Source: Cristatella mucedo
Lineage: Eukaryota; Bryozoa; Phylactolaemata; Cristatellidae
Direction of reading: 5' to 3'
Assembly (NCBI GenBank): GCA_009760855.2
Contig: WPIO01000030.1
Location: 2,814,001-2,878,000, forward strand
Length of the DNA stretch: 64,000 bases
Part shown: in pieces, positions 12,013 through 22,174 of the stretch
Position numbering within the stretch: the first letter of the stretch is position 1
Layout of the letters: each line of letters opens with the position of its first letter
The notes under the pieces: generated by a model
Told to the model about the DNA's origin: nothing
The model's input: only the letters and a program-made list of their open reading frames with translations
Databases searched by the model: none
Position numbers and translations under genes: made by a program

Positions 12013-12108
<96 letters not shown>

Positions 12109-12112
12109 GCAT
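12012..12112. repeat. (TA)n microsatellite
   Basis: About 100 bp of TA repeat with three TTA phase slips, directly before a SINE-A copy. Confidence 0.95.
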
Positions 12113-12133
12113 ATATACACGTACATACACACA

Positions 12134-12275
12134 GATCTGGTTTGGTCCAGCAGTTAAGGTGCTCGCCCCGACCATGGTCTGGCTGAGGTTGCGGGCTCGA
12201 GCTCCGAGGCATAAGTGAAGCCCCTGAATAGAGATTAAGTTCTCCTTGGGCGCTATTCAAATGAATAACATTTTT
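12134..12275 (+). mobile_element. SINE-A copy, well preserved
   Basis: A box TTTGGTCCAGCAGTTAAGG, then GCTGAGGTTGCGGGCTCGAG as the B-box region, then GCCCCTGAATAGAGATTAAG and GGGCGCTATTCAAATGAAT. Boxes, spacing and 3' tail make it one of the best SINE-A examples here. Confidence 0.85.
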
Positions 12276-12502
12276 TAATATCAGAGGTTTAATCTGAAAG
12301 GCAAGACTTTTACATAGGTGGGGCTAGACGCAAAGCTAAGGAAAAGTTGCAGCAAAACCGTTGTTTTTATACCAGGCGAACTCGGCCGTTGCTCATCGAG
12401 TGGAGTTTTTTCATAATTTCGTGGTTGGTGACTTTTGCGAGGAGGGCTCTAAAAATAGGGTAGGCCCAGGTCCAGTTGCAAATGCCCATACATACATTCA
12501 TA

Positions 12503-12524
12503 TACACACACACGAACACAAACA

Positions 12525-12599
<75 letters not shown>

Positions 12600-12620
12600 T
12601 TATGTGTGTGTGTGTGTACA
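12503..12620. repeat. (CA)n-(TA)n-(TG)n compound microsatellite
   Basis: CA run to about 12583, then TA, then TG to about 12617. The CA..TA..TG order makes the block partly self-complementary. Confidence 0.95.
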
Positions 12621-12629
12621 TATAATTAT

Positions 12630-12757
12630 ATAATTCATTTGTATAGCACCTCAAGAGAACTCTATTCAGGCACTTCACCTCGGGGGCTCTACCCCACGAC
12701 CTCAGCCAGACCTCGGCCAGGGCGAGCACCTTAACCACTGGACAAAACCAGCTATTT
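12630..12757 (-). mobile_element. SINE-A copy
   Basis: Reverse-strand SINE-A: AATTCATTTGTATAGCACC, ACTCTATTCAGGCACTTCAC, then complementary B-box and A-box segments (GACCTCGGCCAGGGCGAGCACC, CTTAACCACTGGACAAAACC), in the expected reversed order. Confidence 0.85.
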
Positions 12758-12759
12758 CA

Positions 12760-13255
12760 CTTTTTTGTAGGCTGCAGGCCAACCAAATTTCACCGAAGCG
12801 TATGATTTGCAGAATTTTGAAATACGTATAACAAATCGTGTTTGCTTCCTCCTTAGTTTTCTTACCAGGTGCAAAAATATGCATAATGACCCTGTTTTTG
12901 CAATATCTAGTGAAATTTTCGCCTTAGGGCATAGTCACTATTCTCGGTGGATAATATTTTTCAGTACCGTTGGAGCACAGCAAAGTAAGATTTATTACAT
13001 GCATAAAGTATTTTCCTCTCTGAAAATATATCAACAACCGCATTTGGGTATTTTTTGAGCAATCATTGGTAGTTTGTAGCACGTTAATTTGAGCTTATAA
13101 AACCAACAACCAGATACTTGACATGCTTCGAAGAGATAAAAGAAAGAGAAACCCATCCTTCATCGTATTTTGATAAACGAGTAAATAAGCAATCGTTTAA
13201 ATTAATTTCTAGGTCTTAACTCTTTGATTTTTCCAAATGCATGCACTAAATGACA
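12760..13255. other. Anonymous AT-rich sequence
   Basis: No gene, repeat copy or RNA structure was recognised. Confidence 0.4.
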
Positions 13256-13515
13256 CTAGGTTCTCACAATTTCAGTAAACACTTTTGAGTGCATGCGGGT
13301 CACCATGGTTTTAGAGTCTCGGTTGCTTGCCAAGACATCTAAAGCAGTTTTGCATGTCTCCACGGCTCTTTTATCATCTGGAAGTGCACAGGTTTCATGC
13401 CCTGAAACTACAAGTTTCTTGAATATTCTAATGGCTCCACGGCTCTTTTTTTCATCTGGAAGTGCCCAGGTTTCATGCTCTGACACTACCAATTTCGTGA
13501 ATATTATAAAACCAG
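13256..13515 (-). pseudogene. Exon-like open frame with a 77-bp internal tandem duplication
   Basis: I do not recognise this protein. On the minus strand an open frame of about 78 codons contains two related blocks, VVSEHETWALPDEKK and VVSGHETCALPDDKR. These come from a tandem DNA duplication with units at 13437-13513 and 13360-13436, period 77 bp. As 77 is not a multiple of three, the frame survives only because one unit has an extra A in its A-run (GATGAAAAAAAG versus GATGATAAAAG). The frame ends at a possible splice donor (ATT/GTGAGA, near 13268). It could be a decayed host exon, part of an unnoticed gene, or a chance open frame. Confidence 0.3.
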
Positions 13516-13860
13516 ATCTGGTCTTTGTATATGCTTGCTCAAAACAAGAGTATCTACTTTCAATATTCCTGAACTAGTGCCAGACATAGTTGTTAAGATG
13601 TATTTTCCTAGAGGGAATACATCACAAATATACACTTTCTTTACTTACTTTACTTTACTTACTTATTCATTACTTTACCGTGTTCTGATTGTGCTGCAAA
13701 AAAGTACCCTTCCGAAACCGAAACTGTTTTTTGCTCGCCTGAAACCGTCAAGCATGTTAATTTTGCATGTTTGCTTATAATCGGCTAACCAAGGTAGCGG
13801 TATATGCAATATTGGTGCTTTTATTTCTTCCTCATATTAAAAGAAAGTAAATAACAGAAA
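13516..13860. other. Anonymous sequence with short (TTAC)n run
   Basis: A short imperfect CTTTACTTACTTTACTT array lies near 13640-13672. Nothing else is recognised. Confidence 0.4.
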
Positions 13861-13861
13861 G

Positions 13862-13992
13862 GCCTGTACGGCTATCTCACCGCCGCTTGCAGCGTTAATA
13901 AAAGATCGCCCACTGCAGAATTTGAACCCACGACTTCGCCACCGAGGTCTTCAACAGCAACCGCAGTACCTAGTGTGCCATCATGGTTCACC
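13862..13992 (-). mobile_element. SINE-B copy
   Basis: On the minus strand: A-box region ATGGCACACTAGGTACTG, arms GACCTCGG and CGAAGTC, B box GGGTTCAAATTCTGC, then GCAAGCGGCGGTGAG and GCCGTACAGGCC. It is intact at the tRNA end and truncated at the 3' end. Confidence 0.75.
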
Positions 13993-14261
13993 ATTAACAT
14001 TATCTTGTAATGACTTTTTTATAATTTTGAAAAGTATTTATTATAAGAGAGCATGGAATTGTTGAGCCAGCAAAGTATCTTTGTGCATTTGCGTTTATGT
14101 GTGTGTACATATGTAAATCATTCATCAGGTAAATGTATCTTCGGTTTATATACACAATGGTGAAACTACCACTGCATGCCGTAAGTGCTGCAACCAAGTT
14201 TGTTGGCTCCTGTACGAAGGTCTTGCCAGCTGAAAAGTGCTCGGATAGAGATTTAATAATA
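13993..14261. other. Anonymous AT-rich sequence
   Basis: Nothing recognised between a SINE-B copy and a LINE copy. Confidence 0.4.
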
Positions 14262-15215
14262 ATTATAAAAATACATTTGGAGCACCTGATTGCACCGCTA
14301 GACCAGCAAGAAGCGAGTTACAGAAGTCAATACAGGATGTCAGAAATGCATGGACCAATTTAGATGTGGTATCCTTGTCTAAGTAAGCCTGGGTTTTAGC
14401 ATTGTGATGTAGCTGAAAGTAGGCAGACCTGACCATGGAGCTAATGAAATCGTCAAATGAAAGGTCACTTTTGAGCATGACTCCTAGATTACGTTCAGCT
14501 TCAACAATAAATATGTGATCGAGCCAATGTTGACCATTAGGTTTTCTAATTTCTGTAAGACACTTGGTTTGCCCATAACTAGTAAGTTGGTTTTGTCGTC
14601 ATTCAATTTAAGAAAGTTTGCTGCCATCCATATGCGAGTGTCATCAATACTTGCAGTAAGGGGGTTGAAAGAATTCGACATGCTGGAGGCCTGGGAGGGA
14701 TCAAAGAAAAGGTACACTTGAATATCGTTCACATAGAAGTGAAAGCCTAGATTTTGCCTGGCAATCACATCGGTTAGAGGGAGAGTATAAACCTTGAAAA
14801 GAATGGGACCAAGCACGGAGCCCTGAGGTACCAAATATTTCAGAGGTTCCTCGGATGGTCTTTGTCCATTCACATTAATACTCTGTAGTCGCCCACTGAG
14901 ATAATACCTGAATCTTTACAGTGCAGTACCAGTGATGCCCAAGTGAGATGACAGGCGTTCAAGAAGGACTTGGTGATCGATAGTATCAAAAGCTGCCGAA
15001 AGATCAAGAAAAACAAGCAGAGAGACTCGACCTAAGTCTGCATTCCGAAGTAGGTCGTTATACACCCCGAGCAATGCTGACTCTGTGGATTGATTAGCTA
15101 TAAAATCAGACTGGAACTTACTAGCTAGCAAGGTTTGAAGTGTCAATATATTAGTTCAGCTGGTCTGCCACGACTTGTTTCAGTGTTCTTGATAGGAAAG
15201 GTAGAAGTGAGAATG
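14262..15215 (-). mobile_element. LINE family 1 copy, RT region, inactive
   Basis: On the minus strand conceptual translation gives LLVFLDLSAAFDTIDHQVLL near 15050-14990, PQGSVLGPILFKVYTLPL near 14825-14770, the catalytic box read as FYVND instead of FYVDD near 14740-14726, then MAANFLKLNDDKTNLLVMG near 14630-14575. The lost Asp plus several stops show it is dead. The 3' end stops after the KLVHAFLTSC...LLAGL segment, lacks the 3' UTR and joins AATAATAATTATAAAAATAC, so that part was deleted. Confidence 0.85.
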
Positions 15216-16160
15216 AGCGCAAGTGGCTCCTGTTCTTGGTTTTTAAATCCTCATCAATCATCGGTTAAGCTACGTTGGTACTGCTTCTTTCCTGCTTATG
15301 TCTTCCGTCTTGTAGGAAGTATATAAGTTCGCTGTGCCTTCTGCATTGCTTTATTCTAGCTGCGTACTAGCTCCATTGCCGAGTGGTCATGGCAAATTTG
15401 CCTTCGCTAGGGAGGAAGAAACTGGCAGTCCACAGTTCACCTCCCGGCGAATTAAAACCTTTCTGCTCGACCTTTTTGCCTGCCAACTCATTATATGGTT
15501 TCTAAATGAAGATCTTGTAGTTTCCCATTAACAGAGGCTCTGGTTGAAAGCATCGATGATTGTGCAGGTCACGTCTTCCACCATTGCCTTTCAAGGCGAT
15601 CGATAATGTTTGCCCTTGACGGTGCCTATGATTGGACGTTTAGCCGTGGCTTCTGCTGCTCTGGCTTTCGTTTTGGCCAAGCAATAGAACCAGGCTCAGC
15701 TTCTCAGTCTTTGTTTGGTCTTCCATCGGATTTGGATCCCTTCCCCAGTCTTTGTGATGTATGCAGCAAAAACTGATGCAAAACCGAAGCAGACCGAATC
15801 AGACTGAAGCAAGACGGATCGTCTAAATGCCACTTTGGGGCTATACGAAGAGCATATTGTTATTATCGCATCTGCTTTGGTGATTGCCTAATGCATTGCA
15901 CCATAGCAGAAATGAGTAGCCAGCATGAATCATGTGACCAGTCTATGATTAGCAGTATAAAGAAGTTTTCTTCGAAGAGCAAGACTACATTTGATACAGT
16001 GTGGACATGCACTTGCACGGGTATCGCTGTCTAAAAATCCGACCTTTTGACATACTATACAAAGACCGTCCTAAGAGAAGGAAGTAAATCAGAAAAAGTA
16101 GCACCCCTTGTTTCTTTCATGCAAAGGCACTCCTTTGGCAGAGACACTTTTCTAACAGCA
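15216..16160. other. Anonymous sequence
   Basis: No gene, repeat or RNA feature recognised on either strand. Confidence 0.4.
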
Positions 16161-16165
16161 TTTTT

Positions 16166-17921
16166 TTAGTCAGAGTGAATTTTCTTTTCTGTTTTTATGC
16201 CAACCTGTATCAGGATGACCCGTAGTTCTATTGCACCATTTTTTGCAACAAAATCTGGTGGATGACCTAGGGACAGCTTTGCTGTGGAGGCTGTCCTCGA
16301 CCTCTTGTTTCCCATGACCCCTGATGAGACAAAATCAATTGGACAAACGCTGGCTGTTGGCTGCCTTCCTTGACTTTCAGAATGTGTTTCATTCAGGGTC
16401 CTACGCGTGTCTCTGTTTCTGGCCCTGCCTAAGGTGGGTGCTGGCGAGGACTTATGTGGTTTAGTGAGAGGCTGTATACTGTCTCGTTCGCTATGCTGCA
16501 TGTTCAAGATTGACGCTCAATAATCCACTATCAACCATCCTCGTACAGGTAGCCACCGAGTCCATCATTTGATCGGTGTAGGAAGGATCACAGCCCCTCT
16601 GGATTCCAGGCGATCGACTCGTGCTTGACCGTCTGCTCACTAGGGGGATGACATTGCTATCTTCTTGGCATCATGCAACGGACTGCTGGAGATCATCTTA
16701 GTTGCAAAGGAGGCTTATTTTGCTCCGCGTCTATCCCCTGAGAAGTGCTGCATGCAGGAGGGCATTACTGCCTCCTTCATCGTCCGTCTACCCCGAGGCA
16801 GACTACATATTTTAAGCTCGGTGAAAATGCATGCACTATGTAGGCCACCCAGGTCTTTAGGATGCTAAACTCTTCGGACCCTGCTTTTTCCACCACGACC
16901 CACGTCCAGCTCGCGACCGAGCTGGACGATGCATTGTCGTGGGCTTTGCTCGCATGAGAGGCCTGCAGGCGCTGCCAGCTTCAGCAGACTGACACTTGAG
17001 GGCCACGTCCAGCAGACCTTGGGCAGGGTATGCGCGACCATGTCGTCCATGTCGAATTCCTTATCTTCGACGAATAGCACCTCGGACAAGCAGTGCTCTC
17101 TCTTCCTTAGCAGCTGGTTCCTGGATGGAGACGCCACTCGGAGCAGGGAATGATGCAGACGTACTCGGACTCCCAGAAATGCCTACGACAGCTGTGTGTC
17201 AGTGGTGCTATCTTTGGAAATGAAATCTCTGTTATCCATAAGAACGTTTACAAGCAAACTCCAAAGTAGATGGTCACACACTCTGGGCACCTGTCAAGCT
17301 CGGTAGCCTTCTCCTCCCACGTGCTCAGAGGAAGCTGGAACGGCCCCTTCGAATCCACTGCTTTGGCACCCAAAGCCACTTACATGGAACAGGCCTCGGC
17401 GTGACTTTTAAATGCAAATGCTCCCTACATCGTATGGGATTGAGCTTGCAGCCTTATCTTGCTCTCAGCAGCTGCTTTGATTCGACCCAGTGAGCTGAGA
17501 GCAGCCTCTGCCTGAGCTGGAGGAAACTCCACCTCACGTGATGCTCTGCCGTTGCAGTTCAATGATGTCGATGGTCAAGACTAGTTAGGACCTAGCCATT
17601 AACCCTTCGGTAGCAGCCCAGCCGGATCATATGTAGCAGCTGGCGACCATTGTCAGAAGTGTCAAGGCTAGTGATGGCCTGCAACACCGGACCAAATGTT
17701 CGACGACTGGACCAAGGCCATCATCTGTTATTCTCCACCCGGCTTGTTAATAGAGAGGTCGATATAGAGGATGCCACAGATTGCACAATAACAAAGTAGG
17801 CAGCCATCTGGACCAACGTTTTTGGCAAAGGGCTGAGAGTAGCAGCCTCTTTTCCTTGCTGTTGCTCTTGGGTCATTATACCAAGCGAAGGAAAACTGTT
17901 CCGAAGCTCTTTGTGTGCCAT
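16166..17921. other. Anonymous GC-richer block with short open frames
   Basis: Richer in GC than its surroundings. It has minus-strand open frames of about 113 codons (16507-16166), 90 codons (17137-16865, containing VEDKEFDMDDMVAHTLPKV) and 66 codons (17921-17721). I see no domain and cannot join them. An old element, a broken gene or chance frames are all possible. The long hairpin at 16893-16942 lies inside. Confidence 0.3.
16893..16942. repeat. Two-stage inverted repeat (hairpin)
   Basis: Outer arms CCACGAC (16893-16899) and GTCGTGG (16936-16942) enclose perfect 10-bp inner arms GTCCAGCTCG (16904-16913) and CGAGCTGGAC (16918-16927) around a 4-base loop. No T-run follows, and no tRNA or other RNA family was recognised. 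Confidence 0.8.
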
Positions 17922-18319
17922 GAAGCAGTCAGAGGTTCATCCAGAAGCTGTTTTTGATACAATTACGGCCAGCTTGGGGCTGAGTTGTGGGAGATATTAT
18001 CCCTCGGTGAAGACGACTTTTCCATTGTTCAGCAAGCCACAGGCGTGCCCATTGGGAGGTGTCTGAACAGCAGTTAGTTAGTAAAAAAATATATAACCAT
18101 AATTAAAACAACTATAACAGCTTCTGGAAATGTGCATGTTTTCACGAACCACTAGATGTATTTTTTGTTAAAGAGGTAGAAATTGTCTGCACCTAGCTTT
18201 ATGATATACATGTTTGTTGTTATTATTAGCTAATAACAATAGCTCCATACACCGATGAGCCTCTACAGACGATTTATTGTTACTTTTTTGTTAAAAATTT
18301 GGTTAGTAAATAGTAAACC
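17922..18319. other. Anonymous sequence
   Basis: No recognisable feature. Confidence 0.4.
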
Positions 18320-18660
18320 CAAGTAGCTCTCTAATTAGACACATCGCTGAACTGATGCACCATTTTCAGTCTCCTCTTGCTCTCAGTTCCTCTACCGACA
18401 ATTAAGTTGCCGTTCCAGTCCTCAGCTTAAAGACTTTAGGAAACAGCACTTTGGCTCTATAGGTCCCAGATTGTGGAAGTCACTTACGCAATTCTTACAT
18501 CCTGACTCAGGTATGCTTCTCACTTTCTCTTTGTTGCGTGAGATGTGGTCTGTTGGCTATCGTATACCGACCCAGGCTTAGCTTCGATTACTCTATAGAA
18601 AACTCTCCTTCGTAACACATACTTAGTTTTTATGGAGTTTCATGGAGTTACATTATATGG
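18320..18660 (+). mobile_element. LINE family 2 fragment, ORF2 end and 3' UTR
   Basis: Matches the 3' part of the family 2 copy at 51536-52584. It has decayed GACTTTAGG..CAGCACTTTGGCTC and CCCAGATTGTGGAAGTCACT coding sequence, CACTTTCTCTTTGTTGCGTG and GTCTGTTGGCTATC in the 3' UTR, and the AAAACTCTCCTTCGTAACAC...TGGAGTTAC end. Confidence 0.75.
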
Positions 18661-18959
18661 CAGCCGTCCTAGAAGTTTTCTGGGCTTCATTGGGGGGGGG
18701 GGGAGAAAGGCCTATAATTGGCCTCCCTGCAATCCCACCCCAAAGCCACCAAGAAAATACACTAAGTACTCACTTGTCTTAAGCTGCTTAGCTGGCTACA
18801 GAGCTGACTGAAAATATTTAGCTTTCTATTCATATTTAGGGTCAATCCAAAGACCAACTTAATTCTCTAGAGTTAAAGTTAGGTTGCACCAAGTGACCTT
18901 TTCCAGCGTGCTTTTAAGCCTGTCATGTCTCTTTGTTGAGACTTACCGTTTAATTGATA
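18661..18959. other. Anonymous, includes a G homopolymer
   Basis: A run of ten or more G lies near 18692-18703. No gene or repeat copy recognised. Confidence 0.4.
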
Positions 18960-19373
18960 GGCATACCAGGACTAGTGTAGATCATACCAATCTATCCTAG
19001 CAAAGGCCAAGTCTAGCTTAAACATCGTCAAATCGCAGTTGCACAATCCCAAAATTCTGATGTCGACCGTCAGCCATCTACTTAACTACTTCCAGAGCAG
19101 CAACTTGCCGGTGGTCGTTCTGGCAATCTTGCAGGTTGCTTCTTTATTAGCAAGATGGTTAAGATCAAGTGGTCCACCTCTAAGATAACAGTATCCCTAC
19201 CGGACTCTTGTCCATCATTTCCCTTCAGCTCCACAACGTTTGTATTCCATCCTGCCGGTAGTGACCTCACCTTGAAGTGCATCTTCCAGTCAAAGAAGAC
19301 TACCAGCCATCGAGACCACATTCCTACTTCCCAATTCAGCAATGCATGGGCCTACTGCCACCACACATACTAC

Positions 19374-19692
19374 TAATAATAAGAATAATACGTTATTACA
19401 TTTGCTGCAAAGGAAACACGATCCAATGGTGAATAGTATTATGCTTGATAGGCAGCAAGAATAACATGGTAGTGGTGACATGCACAGGGTCAGCATGCAG
19501 GTATGGTTAGTGGTAGCATGCAACAGTGTCAGCATGCATAAGCGTACAAAGTACGAATCACATGGACCCACTAAATGCTGTCATAAATAGGTGCGTTTTT
19601 AATTTACTTTAAATGTGGTCAAGTCAGGAGATGTGACACGTCTATAGTGAGTTCCACGCTTAGGGATCATACGAACTAAAGGTGCAGTCTGA
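19374..19692 (-). mobile_element. LINE family 1, 3' UTR piece
   Basis: Minus-strand 3' UTR: CATTTGCTGCAAAGGAAACACG, GGTGACATGCACAGGGTCAG, ACCCACTAAATGCTGTC and ACGAACTAAAGG in the reversed family order. It lacks the stem-loop tail. Confidence 0.8.
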
Positions 19693-20165
19693 TAATAATA
19701 ATAATAATAATAATGCACTCGATAAAGCACCCTCAGAGAACTCAATATCTTTCTAGGCACTTTACCTTTACTGCAAAGAGAAACTCGATTGAATGGTGAG
19801 TAATATCATGCTTGATAAGGAACATGAATAACATGGTAGTGGTGACATGCACAGGACCAGCATGCAAATGTGGTTAGTGGCAGCATGCACAGTGTCAGCA
19901 CACATAAGCACATCAATTGCGTATCACTTTGCAGCAAATGTAAAGCGCCTAGAAAGAGATTAAGTTCTCTGAGGGCGCTTTATCAAGTGCAATATTATTA
20001 TTATTATTATTAAGGACGAATCACAGGGACCCACTAAATGCTGTCCTAAATAAGTGTGTTTTTAAGTTAACTGTGACACGACAGACAAGCCTAGCTGCAG
20101 AGTTTTGCACCATCTGTAAGCACTTGATTGCACATGCCGATAGACCAGCAAGCAGTGAGTTACAT
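19693..20165 (-). mobile_element. LINE family 1, 3' end, interrupted
   Basis: Minus-strand tail with (ATT)n at 19693, the GCACCCTCAGAGAACTC tail, the 3' UTR to 19920, then after a 95-bp plus-strand insertion the same element resumes at AAGGACGAATCACAGGGACC and runs to 20165. Confidence 0.8.
19921..20015 (+). mobile_element. LINE family 1 tail-only insertion
   Basis: A 95-bp plus-strand piece holding only GCAGCAAATGTAAAGCGCC, the stem-loop, GGCGCTTTATCAAGTGC and (ATT)n. It sits exactly between bases that are adjacent in uninterrupted copies (compare 25061-25085 and 62770-62795), so it is a severely 5'-truncated later insertion. The stem AAAGCGCC (19942-19949) pairs perfectly with GGCGCTTT (19974-19981). 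Confidence 0.85.
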
Positions 20166-20655
20166 AAGCATAACTAGCATCTTAAAGATCTCGGTAGCCT
20201 CGGGTCTTATCCATGCACTTTTCAAAGCAGCTATTATTAGGTAACTTATTAATAAATCCACACCATACTAGGAGGGGCTAAGTAACTGCTGTCCAGCCTC
20301 CCTGCTGCCATTCCTATCAAAGACACTAGAACAAGTAGTGGCAGACCATAAAAACTGTTATATTAAAGCTTCAAAAATACCACGTAAGTTACTGTCAGGT
20401 TTGAGAGCCAATCATTCTATTGAGTTAGCTTTGCTATGGGTGTATGGTATCATGGTCAAGAATGCAGATTTAGGCAGTGTGCTTCATTTGCTTATTCTCT
20501 CGTCAGCGTTTGATACCATTGTTAGCCAACTCCTTCTCGAGCGCCTTTCATCTTGCCTGGGCAGCACTGGCAACAAGCTGCAAATGCTTTGGTCCTATCT
20601 CGGTGCGAGATTATTGAGAATGCATGACACTGGGTATCAGTCATCCATAAAGCCA

Positions 20656-20719
20656 TAATAATAATAATAATACTGCACTCGATAAAGCGCCCTCAGAGAA
20701 CTCAATCTCTTTCTAGGCT
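20656..20719 (-). mobile_element. LINE family 1 tail-only insertion
   Basis: About 64 bp holding (ATT)n and the stem-loop tail, reading AGCGCCCTCAGAGAACTC AATCTCTTTCTAGG on the plus strand. Nothing upstream of the tail is retained. Confidence 0.8.
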
Positions 20720-22170
20720 GATTGTATTTACACACACTTAAATGCATTGCCGTGTTTACTGAAGACGTTATGCAAATGCTGTCTATCTGTTGCTCACCTC
20801 TGCACTGGCAGCAGCTGATTGTCTGCTGGTTAGGCAGCCACATTTCCAGCTTGAAACACTGGTTCATCGCTAGGTATGTTAATACCGGCTTGTGCTTAAA
20901 ATGATTGCCTATCGCATTGTAGTCTGTGCAAACCATTAGCTGGACAATTACGATCTGGTATACTCCAGGTACTATTTGATTTGCAGCTGTCATCATCTCC
21001 CTGATTGCTAGTACTGACTGCATTGTTCCTTGACCAGTCAGTACAGTTAGTTAGATCATGCCTTGTAAACTCTTCAGGGCTACGATATTTGACCGTTTCG
21101 AGGGTATCACGAGGATAATTGGCCTGCAAGGCCAAGTTTTTTTCCTGAGCCAGTGTCAACGATTTTTTACTGGCCTTTGGGATAACAGCTGCCTAGAACA
21201 TACTTTCTAGCGCAAGCAAATGCTTTAAAATCGTCGAGTGCTCAGAGAGGCAGCAGCCAGTTAGGTACCGCTTCCAGTACTCAGCCAAAGGCAATGCATC
21301 GTGACAGCCGCAAAGAGCAGCAACCGGGTGAGCTCGAGTTTCCTTTTTTTGCCAGTGTTGGTATTCCTTGACTGCCCTGAATGACAGATGGTTTAAGCCA
21401 AAATTTTCCAGCCCATATCTAAGATAATGCGTTGATGTAGTGGCAGCAGCTGGATAGGCCAGTTAATTATCAGAGGATCAGTGGCTTATTAATAGCCATC
21501 GTCAATGCATTTAGACTGGTTGGCACCCATTGACTTCTTTCAGAAGCACAGCCTATTTGGTCGGTATGCCTCACTTACTGCTTAGTGGGGTGCCGATGTT
21601 TAGCTGGGGTTCTTGCTGATATCCAGAGCTTAAAGACAGGTACTCTATGGTTTCCTTGTACGTCATGGTACAAGGCTTTTTGGAAGTATTGTTTAAGTGG
21701 TACTGACTATCTAGTAATTATTTGCAGCATTATTTGCTCTTAAATCCTCCTTCTAGTTGAACCCCTGAAGGATATTCATCCTGTTTCCAAGCAAGGAAAT
21801 ACTTCCTACCATGCTAATCGCAGCTACTGGTGCTTTGTGTTCCAAGCTCCAGGTGTATTAGTGACATGTGCATTTAAGGCTGGGCGATTTGCCAGCCCTT
21901 GGGACTCAAGCTTAGAGGCAACCATTTAAGTGTGGTAGTTATCGGTTCGGTATTGTTTTGTGTGCAACTTATTTACTTTCCACATCATTGCCACCCCGAA
22001 ACGATGGTCTTCGTTTTATATCATCTTCATTTGACTGCAATTTTTATATTTATTGGTGCCATCTATTCTGCATGTAGTATTTAAAAGACGGATATCAACA
22101 ATCAAAAGAAACTATGATTTGTGAGTGGTCCCCTGAGTTAAGAATTAATTTCAGGTCGAATTTCAATGCA
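20720..22170. other. Anonymous, possibly old retroelement debris
   Basis: Minus-strand frames near 21159-20740 and an SLSSGYQQEP-like reading near 21630 faintly recall Ty3/Gypsy reverse transcriptase. The match is too weak to call. No plus-strand gene seen. Confidence 0.25.
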
Positions 22171-22174
22171 TGTA

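Larger units (their letters stand above)
18960..20655 (+). mobile_element. LINE family 1 copy split by younger insertions
   Basis: The two halves, 18960-19373 and 20166-20655, belong to one element. The first ends in the family's LHCIDLLLPC-like region and the second resumes at ITSILKISVASGLI, the next part of the same domain, then runs into LLPFLSKTL and the degraded LSSAFDTI RT block. Between them lie minus-strand LINE pieces. Stops and frameshifts are frequent. The second half ends inside the RT domain at the 20656 tail insertion. Confidence 0.75.

Noticed and set aside
20740-21640. Weak Gypsy RT resemblance on the minus strand
   Set aside because: Only one short block (SLSSGYQQEP) fits and no neighbouring motif is in place, unlike the clear remnants at 27226-28130 and 39776-43340.
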